From assembly GCF_002953255.1 (NCBI RefSeq), contig NZ_CP026498.1, positions 8,013,935 through 8,077,934 on the forward strand: a stretch of 64,000 bases of DNA, in the 5' to 3' direction. The position numbers and the translations under genes are program-made. The stretch is from Streptomyces sp. CB01881. Lineage in GTDB: Bacteria; Actinomycetota; Actinomycetes; Streptomycetales; Streptomycetaceae. The notes beneath the pieces are model-generated. The model did not search any database. It was not told the DNA's origin and saw only the letters and a program-made list of their open reading frames with translations. Of the stretch, positions 53,331 to 61,318 are shown piece after piece (the first letter of the stretch is position 1; the number at the start of each line of letters is the position of its first letter).

Positions 53331-53867
53331 ATGCGAAATCTGCTGCGGCGAGCGAGGCGTATCCCCAGGCAGGCGGCCCGGACGGTGGTGCTGGACGGGA
53401 GTGGTTCCGTCTTCCTGCTCCGCTCCGACAACAGTGAGGTCGGCGTCCACTGGACGATGCCCGGCGGTGGCATCGAGGCGGGCGAGACACCGTGGACCGG
53501 TGCCCGGCGCGAGCTCTGGGAGGAAACCGGCTGGACCGACCTGGAACCCGGGCCGCTGCTCTGCACCTGGGAGCACGACTTCACCTGGCACGGTACGCCC
53601 GTCCGCCAGCACGAGCACATCTACCTGACCAGCGGACCGAACCGGGGCCCGGACGGCGACGTCAGCGCGGTGCACTCCGCCGACGGGATCCTCGACTGGC
53701 GCTGGTGGGCCCCTGCCGAGCTGGCCGACGAGGACGCCGACGCCCTCTGGCCGCCCAGACTCCCGGAGTTGCTGGCCGATGTCCGGGAGGGCTGGCTGGC
53801 CGACCGACGCGAACCGCAGCCCGTCCACCTCGGCTACGTCCCGAACGCCCCGGCGTCGGCTCCCTGA
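53331..53867 (+). CDS. Nudix hydrolase
   Basis: 178 residues. The complete Nudix box GGIEAGETPWTGARRELWEE lies in residues 46-65 (pattern G-x5-E-x7-R-E-L-x-E-E-x-G, with Trp68 in the last position). It hydrolyses a nucleoside-diphosphate-linked compound, magnesium dependent. The preceding Arg-rich helix and the Trp/His-rich region after the box (TWEHDFTWHGTPVRQHEHIY) may set specificity, which is unknown. GAGAG before ATG 53331. Confidence 0.92.
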   Translation: MRNLLRRARRIPRQAARTVVLDGSGSVFLLRSDNSEVGVHWTMPGGGIEAGETPWTGARRELWEETGWTDLEPGPLLCTWEHDFTWHGTPVRQHEHIYLTSGPNRGPDGDVSAVHSADGILDWRWWAPAELADEDADALWPPRLPELLADVREGWLADRREPQPVHLGYVPNAPASAP

Positions 53868-54087
53868 CGCGCCGGGCGGCGGCCACCTGGCCCACCCGAC
53901 CACCTGGCCCCCGACCATCAGGCACCCGCGACCGGTCACCCCGCCGCCAGTCACCCCGCCACCGGCTGCCGGGACGCCGGCCGCTGACCGCGGAGCCATG
54001 GCACTCCGGACCCGTGACCGATGACCGATGCGTGGCCGGGGCGAGAGCGAGGCGAGACCGACAGGCCCAGGGCGTGGCCGGCACACT

Positions 54088-55206
54088 TCAGAGCGGAGGC
54101 CGCCCGCCGCGTCGGCCCGGCCGCCCGGTCGGGCCGGACTGCCAGCCGTGCAGGTCGAGCTCCCGGTCGTGCAGCGCGCCGGGGTTGATCAGCACCGACA
54201 GCTGCGCGTCGGCCAGCCGGCCGAGGTCGAGGCCGGTGGCCTGGAGCAGGTGGTCCGTCGGTACCGAGACGGCGATGGCGGGCCGCCACGCGGGCAGCAC
54301 CACCAGGGCGGTGCCGCGGCCGGCCCGGACCAGCTCGGCCTTCACCCGCACCGGCTGCCGCTCCTCGGGGCGGCCGGCGGCGTCGGGAAGGTTCGGGCTG
54401 CCCCCGATCAGGATGCCGAGCGGCGTCTCGGCCGTGGCGGGCACGGCCTCGCCGAAGGGCGCGGCCGCGGCGGGCTCGGCCGGCGCGGCGTTCGGTGGAA
54501 CGGCCGAGGCCGTCGCCCCGCGCTTCTTCGCGTTCCCGGCCTCGCCGGCTGTCTCGACCTCGGGATGCATGCGTCGCAGCCGTCGCGAGGGCGAGGGCCG
54601 CTTGGCCCGGAGGGTCCGCAGCTCCTCCTGCGCGGCCCGCAGGACGGGTACGGTCCGCTCCTCCGCGGTCTCCGGCGACTGGAGCCGTGTGAACCCTCCG
54701 ACGTCGGCTCCCCCACCCGTGCCGGTGCCCGTGTCGGTGCCCGAACCGGCACCCGGGCCGGCGGCGGATCCGGCACCCTCGGCCAGCAGTTCGCGGATCT
54801 CCGCGACCGGCCGACGGCAGGCGGCGGCGAGCTCGGCGATCGAACGGCCCTGCCCGTGCGCGGTCCGCAGTCGCTCGGCCAAACCGGCCCGGACCAGTGC
54901 GGCCGCGGCAGCCTCGCCCTCTCCACCCCCTGCGTTCCCGGCCTCGGCAGCCTCGCCCCCTGCGCCCCCTGCGCCCCCTGCATCTCCCGCGTCGCCGCCC
55001 CGCGGGCGCGGAACCGAGCCGTCACGGGCACCGCCGGCCACCCCGGAATCCGTCGCCCCCGTGATCGCGCAGAGCCCGGCGGCCGGGGCGGCCGCACCGG
55101 AGGCGGGCCGGTCGCCGGCGGGAACCCCGTCCACGGGAAGGCCGGGGGTGGGCAGGCCGGCTGACGGCAGGTCGGAAGCGGTCGCGGTCTGGTCGAGCGT
55201 GGTCAT
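54088..55206 (-). CDS. Unknown Ala/Gly-rich protein with a possible HTH and a beta C-terminal domain
   Basis: 372 residues. The first 95 are low-complexity (Ala/Gly/Pro). A helix-turn-helix-like segment (about 104-140) includes HGQGRSIAELAAACRRPVAE, followed by a Gly/Thr tract. A basic helix LRTLRAKRPSPSRRLRRMHP is next. The C-terminal 100 residues are compact (TALVVLPAWRPAIAVSVPTD, LLQATGLDLGRLADAQLSVL). I recognise similar streptomycete hypothetical proteins but no function; DNA binding is a guess from the HTH and the basic patch. GAAGGG precedes ATG 55206. The gene is 131 bases past the siderophore-binding gene start in the same leftward direction. Confidence 0.65.
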   Translation of the reverse strand: MTTLDQTATASDLPSAGLPTPGLPVDGVPAGDRPASGAAAPAAGLCAITGATDSGVAGGARDGSVPRPRGGDAGDAGGAGGAGGEAAEAGNAGGGEGEAAAAALVRAGLAERLRTAHGQGRSIAELAAACRRPVAEIRELLAEGAGSAAGPGAGSGTDTGTGTGGGADVGGFTRLQSPETAEERTVPVLRAAQEELRTLRAKRPSPSRRLRRMHPEVETAGEAGNAKKRGATASAVPPNAAPAEPAAAAPFGEAVPATAETPLGILIGGSPNLPDAAGRPEERQPVRVKAELVRAGRGTALVVLPAWRPAIAVSVPTDHLLQATGLDLGRLADAQLSVLINPGALHDRELDLHGWQSGPTGRPGRRGGRPPL

Positions 55207-55336
55207 CGGCACGGGCCCTTCGGGGTACGGTCCCGACGATCCTCCCGCACGCCGCGACCAGCTCCAAGCGGCTTTCCCCCCGGTGTGGGCGACGACACCG
55301 TCCGACCCGCTGCGCCGCCGCCCGGCCGTCCCGGAC

Positions 55337-56458
55337 TCAGGCGCCCGGAGCGACGAAGCCCTTCAGGTCGGCCAGCACGACGTTGGCTGCGGAGACGCCG
55401 AGCCCAAGGAACCAGGTCTCGTCCGAAACCGGCCGGGCCTGACCGGACTTGACCGCGCCGAGGGTCTTCCAGAGCGGTCCGCCGAGCACCGCGTCCTGGT
55501 TGGTGGAGCTGGGCGTGCCGTACACGCCGTAGAAGACCCAGTCGGCGTCGGCCTTGTCGATCTGCTCGGGGCTGATCTCGACGGCCAGCTCCTTGACCTG
55601 CTCGATCTCGGGCTGCGGCAGCGGAACGTCGGCGAGGACGGTGCCGATGAAGGACAGCTCGGCGTACAGCCGGGTCTTGCCGGGCATGAACCGCAGCGGC
55701 GTGATGGTGGGCCGCTTGTCACCCAGCTTGGCGCCGATCGCGGTGGCCGCAGCCTGGTAGGCGTCGAGCTGCGCCTTGGCCTCCGCCTCCAGGCCGAAGG
55801 GGGCGGCGTTGAGCTGGAAGTTCTGCTTCCAGGGGTGGCCGGGGCGCAGCGAGAAGACGGTCGGCGCGATCTTGGAGAGCTGCGCGTACTGGTCCTGGGC
55901 GCGGAGCCGGCTGCCGAGGATCAGGTCGGGCTTGAGCGCGGCGATGGCCTCCAGGTTGAGGCTGTTGACGGTGCCGACGGCCGCCGGGTCCCCGGTCTTG
56001 TCCTTGAGGTAGGACGGCATGCTCTTCGAGCCGTCGGTGTGGACGACGCCGACCGGCTGGATGCCGAGCGAGACGACGTTGTCGAGCTCGCCGGTGTCCA
56101 GGACGACGACCCGCACCGGCTTGGCGGGGATGACGGTCTCGCCCATGGCGTGCTTGACGGTGCGCGGGTAGACGCCGGGCGCGGCGTCGGTCCCGAAGCC
56201 CTTCATCTTCTCGATCACGGTGGCGTAGTCGTCGCCGCCCTGCTTGACCGACTTCTGGTCGGGCGATGAGCCGGCCGACGACCCGGAGGAGGCCTTGGCC
56301 GAGCCGCCGGCCGATGCCCCGGCCCCGCCGGAGCTCCCGCAGGCGGTGAGCAGGCCGCCCAGGCCGAGGACGGCGCCGCCGACGAGACCGGCGGTGAGGA
56401 GCCCGCGGCGGGAGGGGGTGGGGCTGACGACGGTCCGGTCGGCGGGGTGGGGGGCCAC
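55337..56458 (-). CDS. Iron-siderophore-binding lipoprotein (DesE-like)
   Basis: 373 residues. Lipoprotein signal with twin arginine (SRRGLLTAGLVGG) and lipobox LLTAC near residue 40. The rest is a class III periplasmic binding protein: VRVVVLDTGELDNVVSLGIQ, LNLEAIAALKPDLILGSRLR and ISPEQIDKADADWVFYGVYG. It captures ferric siderophores, probably ferrioxamines, for an ABC importer encoded elsewhere. GTG 56458 has GAAGGAG six bases upstream. The iron box at 56486-56504 indicates DmdR1/IdeR repression by iron. It lies near the same acyl-CoA cluster genes as S. coelicolor desE, but no desABCD genes follow here. Confidence 0.92.
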   Translation of the reverse strand: MAPHPADRTVVSPTPSRRGLLTAGLVGGAVLGLGGLLTACGSSGGAGASAGGSAKASSGSSAGSSPDQKSVKQGGDDYATVIEKMKGFGTDAAPGVYPRTVKHAMGETVIPAKPVRVVVLDTGELDNVVSLGIQPVGVVHTDGSKSMPSYLKDKTGDPAAVGTVNSLNLEAIAALKPDLILGSRLRAQDQYAQLSKIAPTVFSLRPGHPWKQNFQLNAAPFGLEAEAKAQLDAYQAAATAIGAKLGDKRPTITPLRFMPGKTRLYAELSFIGTVLADVPLPQPEIEQVKELAVEISPEQIDKADADWVFYGVYGTPSSTNQDAVLGGPLWKTLGAVKSGQARPVSDETWFLGLGVSAANVVLADLKGFVAPGA

Positions 56459-56485
56459 GCGACGCTCCTTCGCGGTCGATCGAAG

Positions 56486-56504
56486 TTAGGTGAGGCAAAC
56501 CTAT
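56486..56504 (-). promoter_or_regulatory. Iron box (DmdR1/IdeR operator) upstream of siderophore-binding gene
   Basis: TTAGGTGAGGCAAACCTAT matches the 19-bp streptomycete iron box (TTAGGTTAGGCTCACCTAA) at 14 of 19 positions. It lies 28 bases before the GTG start on the coding strand and predicts iron-repressed transcription. Confidence 0.9.
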
Positions 56505-56741
56505 CCGAACCCGCAGGGAGGTCGATCGCGAGGCTGCTGGGGTGAGGTCCAAACCGTCTCAAGACATGACATAAGGGGGAAATCAACTTGCCGCCATCCC
56601 TTCGAAATAAAGGTACATGACGCTTACATCCCGTTAATTCATGCACCCGCTGCGGCTCTCGATGAATGAATCGAAGCAAGTGGTTCAGATCACCAAGAGT
56701 TGGTCTACTCAACCTTCAGTACTCGCACCTAGGGTGCGCTG
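56505..56741. promoter_or_regulatory. AT-richer spacer upstream of APC permease
   Basis: The 237-base region between divergent genes contains an unusually AT-rich stretch (56560-56700, for example GAAATAAAGGTACATGACG). TAGGGT at 56730-56735 is a -10 box six bases before GTG 56742, implying a leaderless permease mRNA. No gene is seen. Confidence 0.5.
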
Positions 56742-58358
56742 GTGTTTGATCAGCAGCTCTCAGAGCACGGAAGCAGCGGCCGGGCAACGGCGCCCGCCGC
56801 TCCGCAGGGTGCCCCGGTCAGTGGCGCCAGTGGTGGAGCCCCCGACCCGGGGGTGGCGGGGGCAGCGGGGGACAAGGGCCTACGGGGCAACTCGGTCGGC
56901 CTGCTGAGCAGCGTGGTCCTGGGCGTCTCCACGGTCGCCCCGGTCTACTGCCTGACCGCGACGCTGGGCCCGACCGTCACCGCCGTCGGCGTCCGGATGC
57001 CCGCGGTCTTCCTGGCCGGCTTCCTGCCGATGCTGCTCGTCGCGTTCGCCTACAAGGAGCTGAACAAGGACTTCCCCGACTGCGGGACGTCCTTCACCTG
57101 GACGGTCAAGGCCTTCGGCCCCCGGATCGGCTGGATGGCCGGCTGGGGACTGACGGTCGCCACGATCATCGTGCTCTCCAACCTGGCCGGGGTGGCGACC
57201 GACTTCCTCTACCTGATGCTCGGTGAGATGACCGGCAGCAGCGGGATCGCCGAGCTGAACGACAACAAGGCCGTCCACCTCCTCACCGTGGTCATGCTGA
57301 TCGCCGCCGCCACCGCGATGAGCTACCGGGGCATGACGGCCACCAAGTGGTTCCAGTACAGCCTGGTCGGCCTCCAGCTGGCCGTGCTGCTGCTCTTCTC
57401 GGTCATCGCCATCGGCAAGGCCGCCGCCGGCGACCTGCCCGACTCGATCGGCTTCTCCGCCTCCTGGCTCAACCCGCTCCAGGTCACCTCGTTCAGCGCG
57501 TTCACCGCAGGCCTGTCGCTGTCGATCTTCATGTACTGGGGCTGGGACACCTGCCTCACCATGAACGAGGAGACCCTCGGAAGCGCCAAGACCCCGGGCC
57601 GGGCCGCGATGATCTCCATGGTCACCCTGGTCGGCTCCTACCTGCTGGTCGCGATCGCCTCCCAGATGTTCGCCGGCGTCGGCGACGGCGGCACCGGCCT
57701 CGGCAACCCGGCCACCGCCGACAACGTCTTCTCCGCGCTGGCCCGCCCGGTGCTCGGCTCGCCGTGGAGCATCCTGCTCTTCCTGGCCGTCGTCGCCAGC
57801 GCCGCCGCCAGCCTGCAGACCACCTTCATCCCCGTGGCCCGCACCCTGCTCGCGATGAGCTCCTACCGGGCCGTGCCGCCGCGCTTCGGCTCCGTCCACC
57901 CGCGCTTCCGCACCCCCGGCTACGCCACCGTGGCCGCCGGCGCCGCCACCGCCGTCTTCTACGTCGGCATGAGCGTGATCAGCGAGAACGTCGTCCAGGA
58001 CACCATCCTGGCGCTCGGCCTGATGATCTGCTTCTACTACGCGCTGACCGCCTTCGCCTGCGTCTGGTACTTCCGCCGCTCGCTCCTGGGCGGCCTGCGC
58101 GACCTGGTCCTCCGGGGCGTCGCCCCGCTCATCGGCGGCGTACTCCTCAGCGCGGTCTTCCTGCAGACCCTCACCGACGCGTGGGACCCGGGCTACGGCA
58201 GCGGCGCCGTCCTCGGCATCGGCTCCGTGTTCGTCATCGGCGTCGGCATCCTGCTGCTCGGTGCCGTGCTGATGACCTGGTACGGCGCGTACCGGCCGGA
58301 GTTCTTCCGCGGCGAGACGCTGCGCAAGGACACCCCCGCACTGGTGGTGGAGGACTGA
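56742..58358 (+). CDS. APC-superfamily amino acid permease
   Basis: 538 residues with about 12 membrane segments after a 50-residue disordered N-terminus. The first helix GLLSSVVLGVSTVAPVYCLT has the unwound G-V-S-T motif that binds the amino acid amine and carboxylate in APC transporters. PDCGTSFTWTVKAFGPRIGW and YWGWDTCLTMNEETLGSAKT are also typical. It imports or exchanges an amino acid or amine of unknown type. The leaderless GTG 56742 is supported by the -10 at 56730. It lies just upstream of the trp attenuator-trpS unit, but has its own promoter. Confidence 0.9.
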   Translation: MFDQQLSEHGSSGRATAPAAPQGAPVSGASGGAPDPGVAGAAGDKGLRGNSVGLLSSVVLGVSTVAPVYCLTATLGPTVTAVGVRMPAVFLAGFLPMLLVAFAYKELNKDFPDCGTSFTWTVKAFGPRIGWMAGWGLTVATIIVLSNLAGVATDFLYLMLGEMTGSSGIAELNDNKAVHLLTVVMLIAAATAMSYRGMTATKWFQYSLVGLQLAVLLLFSVIAIGKAAAGDLPDSIGFSASWLNPLQVTSFSAFTAGLSLSIFMYWGWDTCLTMNEETLGSAKTPGRAAMISMVTLVGSYLLVAIASQMFAGVGDGGTGLGNPATADNVFSALARPVLGSPWSILLFLAVVASAAASLQTTFIPVARTLLAMSSYRAVPPRFGSVHPRFRTPGYATVAAGAATAVFYVGMSVISENVVQDTILALGLMICFYYALTAFACVWYFRRSLLGGLRDLVLRGVAPLIGGVLLSAVFLQTLTDAWDPGYGSGAVLGIGSVFVIGVGILLLGAVLMTWYGAYRPEFFRGETLRKDTPALVVED

Positions 58359-58410
58359 CAGCGGGGCGACCGGTGCCGGGGAGGCCGAGCCCCGGGTCCT
58401 CCCGAAAACC

Positions 58411-58440
58411 CTGACGTCGTCGGGGGAGCGGCGCTATCCT
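58411..58440 (+). promoter_or_regulatory. Promoter of trp leader and trpS
   Basis: CTGACG (58411-58416), 18 bases, TATCCT (58435-58440). Transcription should start close to 58447, placing the leader ATG (58448) at or within one or two bases of the 5' end. The leader peptide is then itself leaderless. Confidence 0.75.
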
Positions 58441-58447
58441 CCACCAC

Positions 58448-58486
58448 ATGAAGCGCTTCGCAGGTCTCAGCTGGTGGCCGTCCTAG
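58448..58486 (+). CDS. trp leader peptide MKRFAGLSWWPS
   Basis: A 12-residue ORF with two adjacent Trp codons (TGG TGG at 58472-58477), ending in TAG directly at the base of a hairpin series. It works as the sensor of charged tRNA-Trp: stalling at the Trp codons frees the antiterminator. It matches the design described for the attenuated auxiliary trpS of S. coelicolor. Too short for standard gene calling. Confidence 0.92.
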   Translation: MKRFAGLSWWPS

Positions 58487-58543
58487 GACGGCCACCAGCC
58501 ACGCCTGACCAGGGCCGTCCGGATGGACGGCCCTGTTGCGTTT
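58471..58543 (+). promoter_or_regulatory. Ribosome-mediated transcription attenuator of trpS
   Basis: Four alternating 8-mers can pair: segment 1 GGCCGTCC (58476-58483), 2 GGACGGCC (58486-58493), 3 GGCCGTCC (58513-58520), 4 GGACGGCC (58525-58532). 1:2 forms a 13-bp hairpin (58471-58483/58486-58498) across the Trp codons. 3:4 forms an 11-bp terminator (58510-58520/58525-58535) followed by TTGCGTTT. 2:3 is the antiterminator. A ribosome stalled at the Trp codons blocks segment 1, allowing 2:3 and trpS expression. Confidence 0.93.
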
Positions 58544-58605
58544 CCCCACGGGACGGGCCCGAGCCCCGGACGGCCACCACCACCGCCGTACCGAGGAGAG
58601 ACCCC

Positions 58606-59700
58606 ATGACCGTCACCACCACACCGCACTCCGCCGACCCCACGGCCGTCGGCCCCACGGCCTTCGACACCTCGGCCGCCGACCTGGACGAGCGGATCCG
58701 CCGCAACCCCGAAGCCCACCGGATCCTCACCGGCGACCGCCCCACCGGCCCGCTCCACCTCGGCCACTACTTCGGCACCCTGCAGAACAGGGTCCGCCTC
58801 CAGCGCCTCGGCGTCGAGCTGTTCATCGTCATCCCCGACTACCAGGTCATCACCGACCGGGACGTCGCCGACCGCCTCGCCGAGCACACCGAGAACCTCG
58901 TCCTCGACTACCTCGCCATCGGCATCGATCCCGACCGGGCCACGATCTTCACCCACAGCGCCGTGCCCGCCCTCAACCAGCTGCTGCTGCCGTTCCTCAG
59001 CCTGGTCAGCGTCGCCGAGCTGAACCGCAACCCCACCGTCAAGGACGAGATCGCCCACTCCCGCCAGTCGGCGGTGAACGGGCTGATGCTCACCTACCCC
59101 GTCCACCAGGCCGCGGACATCCTCTTCTGCAAGGCGAGCGTCGTTCCCGTCGGCCGGGACCAGCTGCCCCACCTCGAAATCACCAGGACCGTCGCCCGCC
59201 GCTTCAACGAGCGCTACCCGCACCCGGACGGCACCGCCGTCTTCCCCCGCCCCGAGGCCCTGCTCTCCGCCGCCCCGCTGCTGCTCGGCACCGACGGCGG
59301 GAAGATGAGCAAGAGCCGCGGCAACGCCATCCCGCTCTCCGCCGACGAGGACACCACCGCCCGCCTGATCAAGGGGGCCAAGACCGACACCGAGCGCCGG
59401 ATCGGCTACGACCCGGACGCCCGCCCCGAGGTCTCCAGCCTCGTCCTGCTCGCCGCGCTCTGCCAGGACCGCGCACCCGAGGCCGTCGCCGACGAGATCG
59501 GAGACGGCGGCAGCGTCGCGCTCAAGCGCACGGTGACCGAGGCCGTCAACGACCACCTCCGCCCGATCCGCGCCCGCCGCGCCGAACTCGCCGCCGACCG
59601 CGGCTACGCCCGGCAGGTGCTCCGCGCCGGCGCCGAGCACGCCAACGCCATCGCGGAAGCCACCCTCGACGAGGTCAGGGCGGTGATGGGGTCGGCCTGA
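58606..59700 (+). CDS. trpS: Tryptophanyl-tRNA synthetase, auxiliary type under trp attenuation
   Basis: 364 residues. Class I synthetase: HIGH-like PLHLGHYFG (HLGH 51-54) and KMSKS at 233-237. The pattern ILTGDRPTGPLHLGHYFGTL and the length differ from the usual bacterial TrpRS (SGxQPSGxLxLGNY), pointing to the auxiliary class that, in S. coelicolor (SCO3334), resists indolmycin and is induced by attenuation. Resistance here is inference from that parallel. GAGGAGAG five bases before ATG 58606 sets the start. The upstream leader peptide and terminator control it. Confidence 0.93.
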   Translation: MTVTTTPHSADPTAVGPTAFDTSAADLDERIRRNPEAHRILTGDRPTGPLHLGHYFGTLQNRVRLQRLGVELFIVIPDYQVITDRDVADRLAEHTENLVLDYLAIGIDPDRATIFTHSAVPALNQLLLPFLSLVSVAELNRNPTVKDEIAHSRQSAVNGLMLTYPVHQAADILFCKASVVPVGRDQLPHLEITRTVARRFNERYPHPDGTAVFPRPEALLSAAPLLLGTDGGKMSKSRGNAIPLSADEDTTARLIKGAKTDTERRIGYDPDARPEVSSLVLLAALCQDRAPEAVADEIGDGGSVALKRTVTEAVNDHLRPIRARRAELAADRGYARQVLRAGAEHANAIAEATLDEVRAVMGSA

Positions 59701-59819
59701 ACGCAGCAGGGCATATCTTGTCTGATCGGCGTCACGGACGGCCCCGCCGCCGAGCCGCCCCGCCGCCGTCCCGTCGTCGCCCCTGACGCGAACCACTCCA
59801 CTCCGGAAGGAACCTGGCA

Positions 59820-60779
59820 ATGGATCAGCGCACTCCCGCGCCCGCCCGAGGCCTGACCCGTCCGCCCCGGCTCCTCCCCGGGGACCGCATCGCCGTGGTG
59901 GCCCCCAGCAGCCCGATCGACCCCGAGCGGCTCACCGCCGGGTCCGAGATCCTGCGCTCCTGGGGGCTGGAGGTCACGGTCGGACCGCACGTCCTCGACA
60001 CCCACCCCGTCCTCGGCCACCTCGCCGGCACCGACGCCGACCGGGCCGCCGACCTCCAGTCCGCCTGGCTCGACCCCGCCGTCGACGCCGTCATCTGCGC
60101 CCGCGGCGGCTACGGCGTGCACCGCATCGTCGACCTGCTCGACTGGGACGCCATGCGCGCCGTACCGCCCAAGGCGCTGATCGGCTTCAGCGACGTCAGC
60201 TCGCTGCACGAGGCCTTCGCCCAGCGGCTCGGCATCGCCACGCTGTACGGACCGATGAGCGCGGCCGCCTCCTTCATCCAGGACGGTCCGACCGCCGACC
60301 ACCTGCGACGCACCCTCTTCGACCCCGAGTCCGTCACGGTCCTCACCTCGCCCACCGCCGAGGCCCTCGTCCCGGGCACCGCCCGCGGCATCACGGCGGG
60401 CGGCTGCCTGCACGTCATCACCGCCGAGCGCGGTACACCGTCCGCCCGCCCCTCCTTCGCCGGCACCATCCTGATCCTGGAGGACGTCCACGAGCACCCG
60501 TACCAGCTCGACCGCCTCGTCACCCAGCTGCTGCGCTCCGGTGCGCTCGACGGTGTCGCCGGCATCGCGCTCGGCTCCTGGGACGGCTGCGGCCGGCCCG
60601 AGCGGGTCCGGGAGGTCATGCTCGACCGGCTCGGCCCGCTCGGCATACCCGTCCTCTGGGAGCTGGGCTTCGGCCACTGCCCCTCCACCCTGACCGTGCC
60701 GCTCGGGGTCCCCGCCCTGCTCGACGCCGACACCGGGACCCTCACCCTGGAGACGCCCGCCCTCGCCCCGCGGAGCTGA
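59820..60779 (+). CDS. LD-carboxypeptidase (family S66)
   Basis: 319 residues. Signatures: DRIAVVAPSSPIDPERL at the start, GGYGVHRIVDLLDW, and the nucleophile Ser124 in ALIGFSDVSSLH; the C-terminal part supplies the Glu-His pair (LILEDVHEHPYQLDR). It trims D-Ala from tetrapeptides in peptidoglycan recycling or detoxifies peptide-nucleotides (MccF-like relatives share the fold). GGAAGG precedes ATG 59820. The group II intron begins 26 bases after its stop, so it and the kinase downstream may once have been adjacent or cotranscribed. Confidence 0.93.
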   Translation: MDQRTPAPARGLTRPPRLLPGDRIAVVAPSSPIDPERLTAGSEILRSWGLEVTVGPHVLDTHPVLGHLAGTDADRAADLQSAWLDPAVDAVICARGGYGVHRIVDLLDWDAMRAVPPKALIGFSDVSSLHEAFAQRLGIATLYGPMSAAASFIQDGPTADHLRRTLFDPESVTVLTSPTAEALVPGTARGITAGGCLHVITAERGTPSARPSFAGTILILEDVHEHPYQLDRLVTQLLRSGALDGVAGIALGSWDGCGRPERVREVMLDRLGPLGIPVLWELGFGHCPSTLTVPLGVPALLDADTGTLTLETPALAPRS

Positions 60780-61318
60780 CGGCCGCCCGGGCGCGGTCAG
60801 TAGGGTGCGCCCATGTTGCGTCCTGAAAGCTGGTCCAGGCTCGCGGGTGGGAGTCCCGTCCGGGTAGACACCGGAGTGCCCGGTAGCAGGTCCCGGTTCG
60901 TCGTGGAGACGCGGCGGGCTGAGCGGGATGTCAAGAGCCTCTTCGGAGGGAGCAAGCACGCGGGCCGTAGCATCAAGCGAACCCTGCAGCCTCGTCACAC
61001 CAACAACGGAGAAGCCGAGCCCCTCATGTCAGGGCGAAGGCCACGTCCCGAGGGTCCTGTTCCGGGGTCAGCCCGCGGGGTTCTCCCGGGGTATGGAGGG
61101 CGGCACGTGTGCACAGTCTGGGCCGGAACAGGAGAGACCCGTCTGACCACGCCTGACGTCGGGCAAGAGACCGGACGTATAAGCCGATGGTGAAGTCGTC
61201 CGGAGGGCGGCGAGAGTCCGATGGGGTCGTAGTACCGCTGATCGGCGTGCAACACAACGCGTCGGGAGGGAAGGGCCCCAACTTTGATCACGCTCGTGGC
61301 GGGGGTAAGCGCGAGGGC

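Noticed and set aside
56560..56700. AT-rich stretch as a sign of horizontally acquired DNA
   Set aside because: It is short and limited to a promoter region between two normal-composition genes. Low GC in streptomycete promoters is usual.
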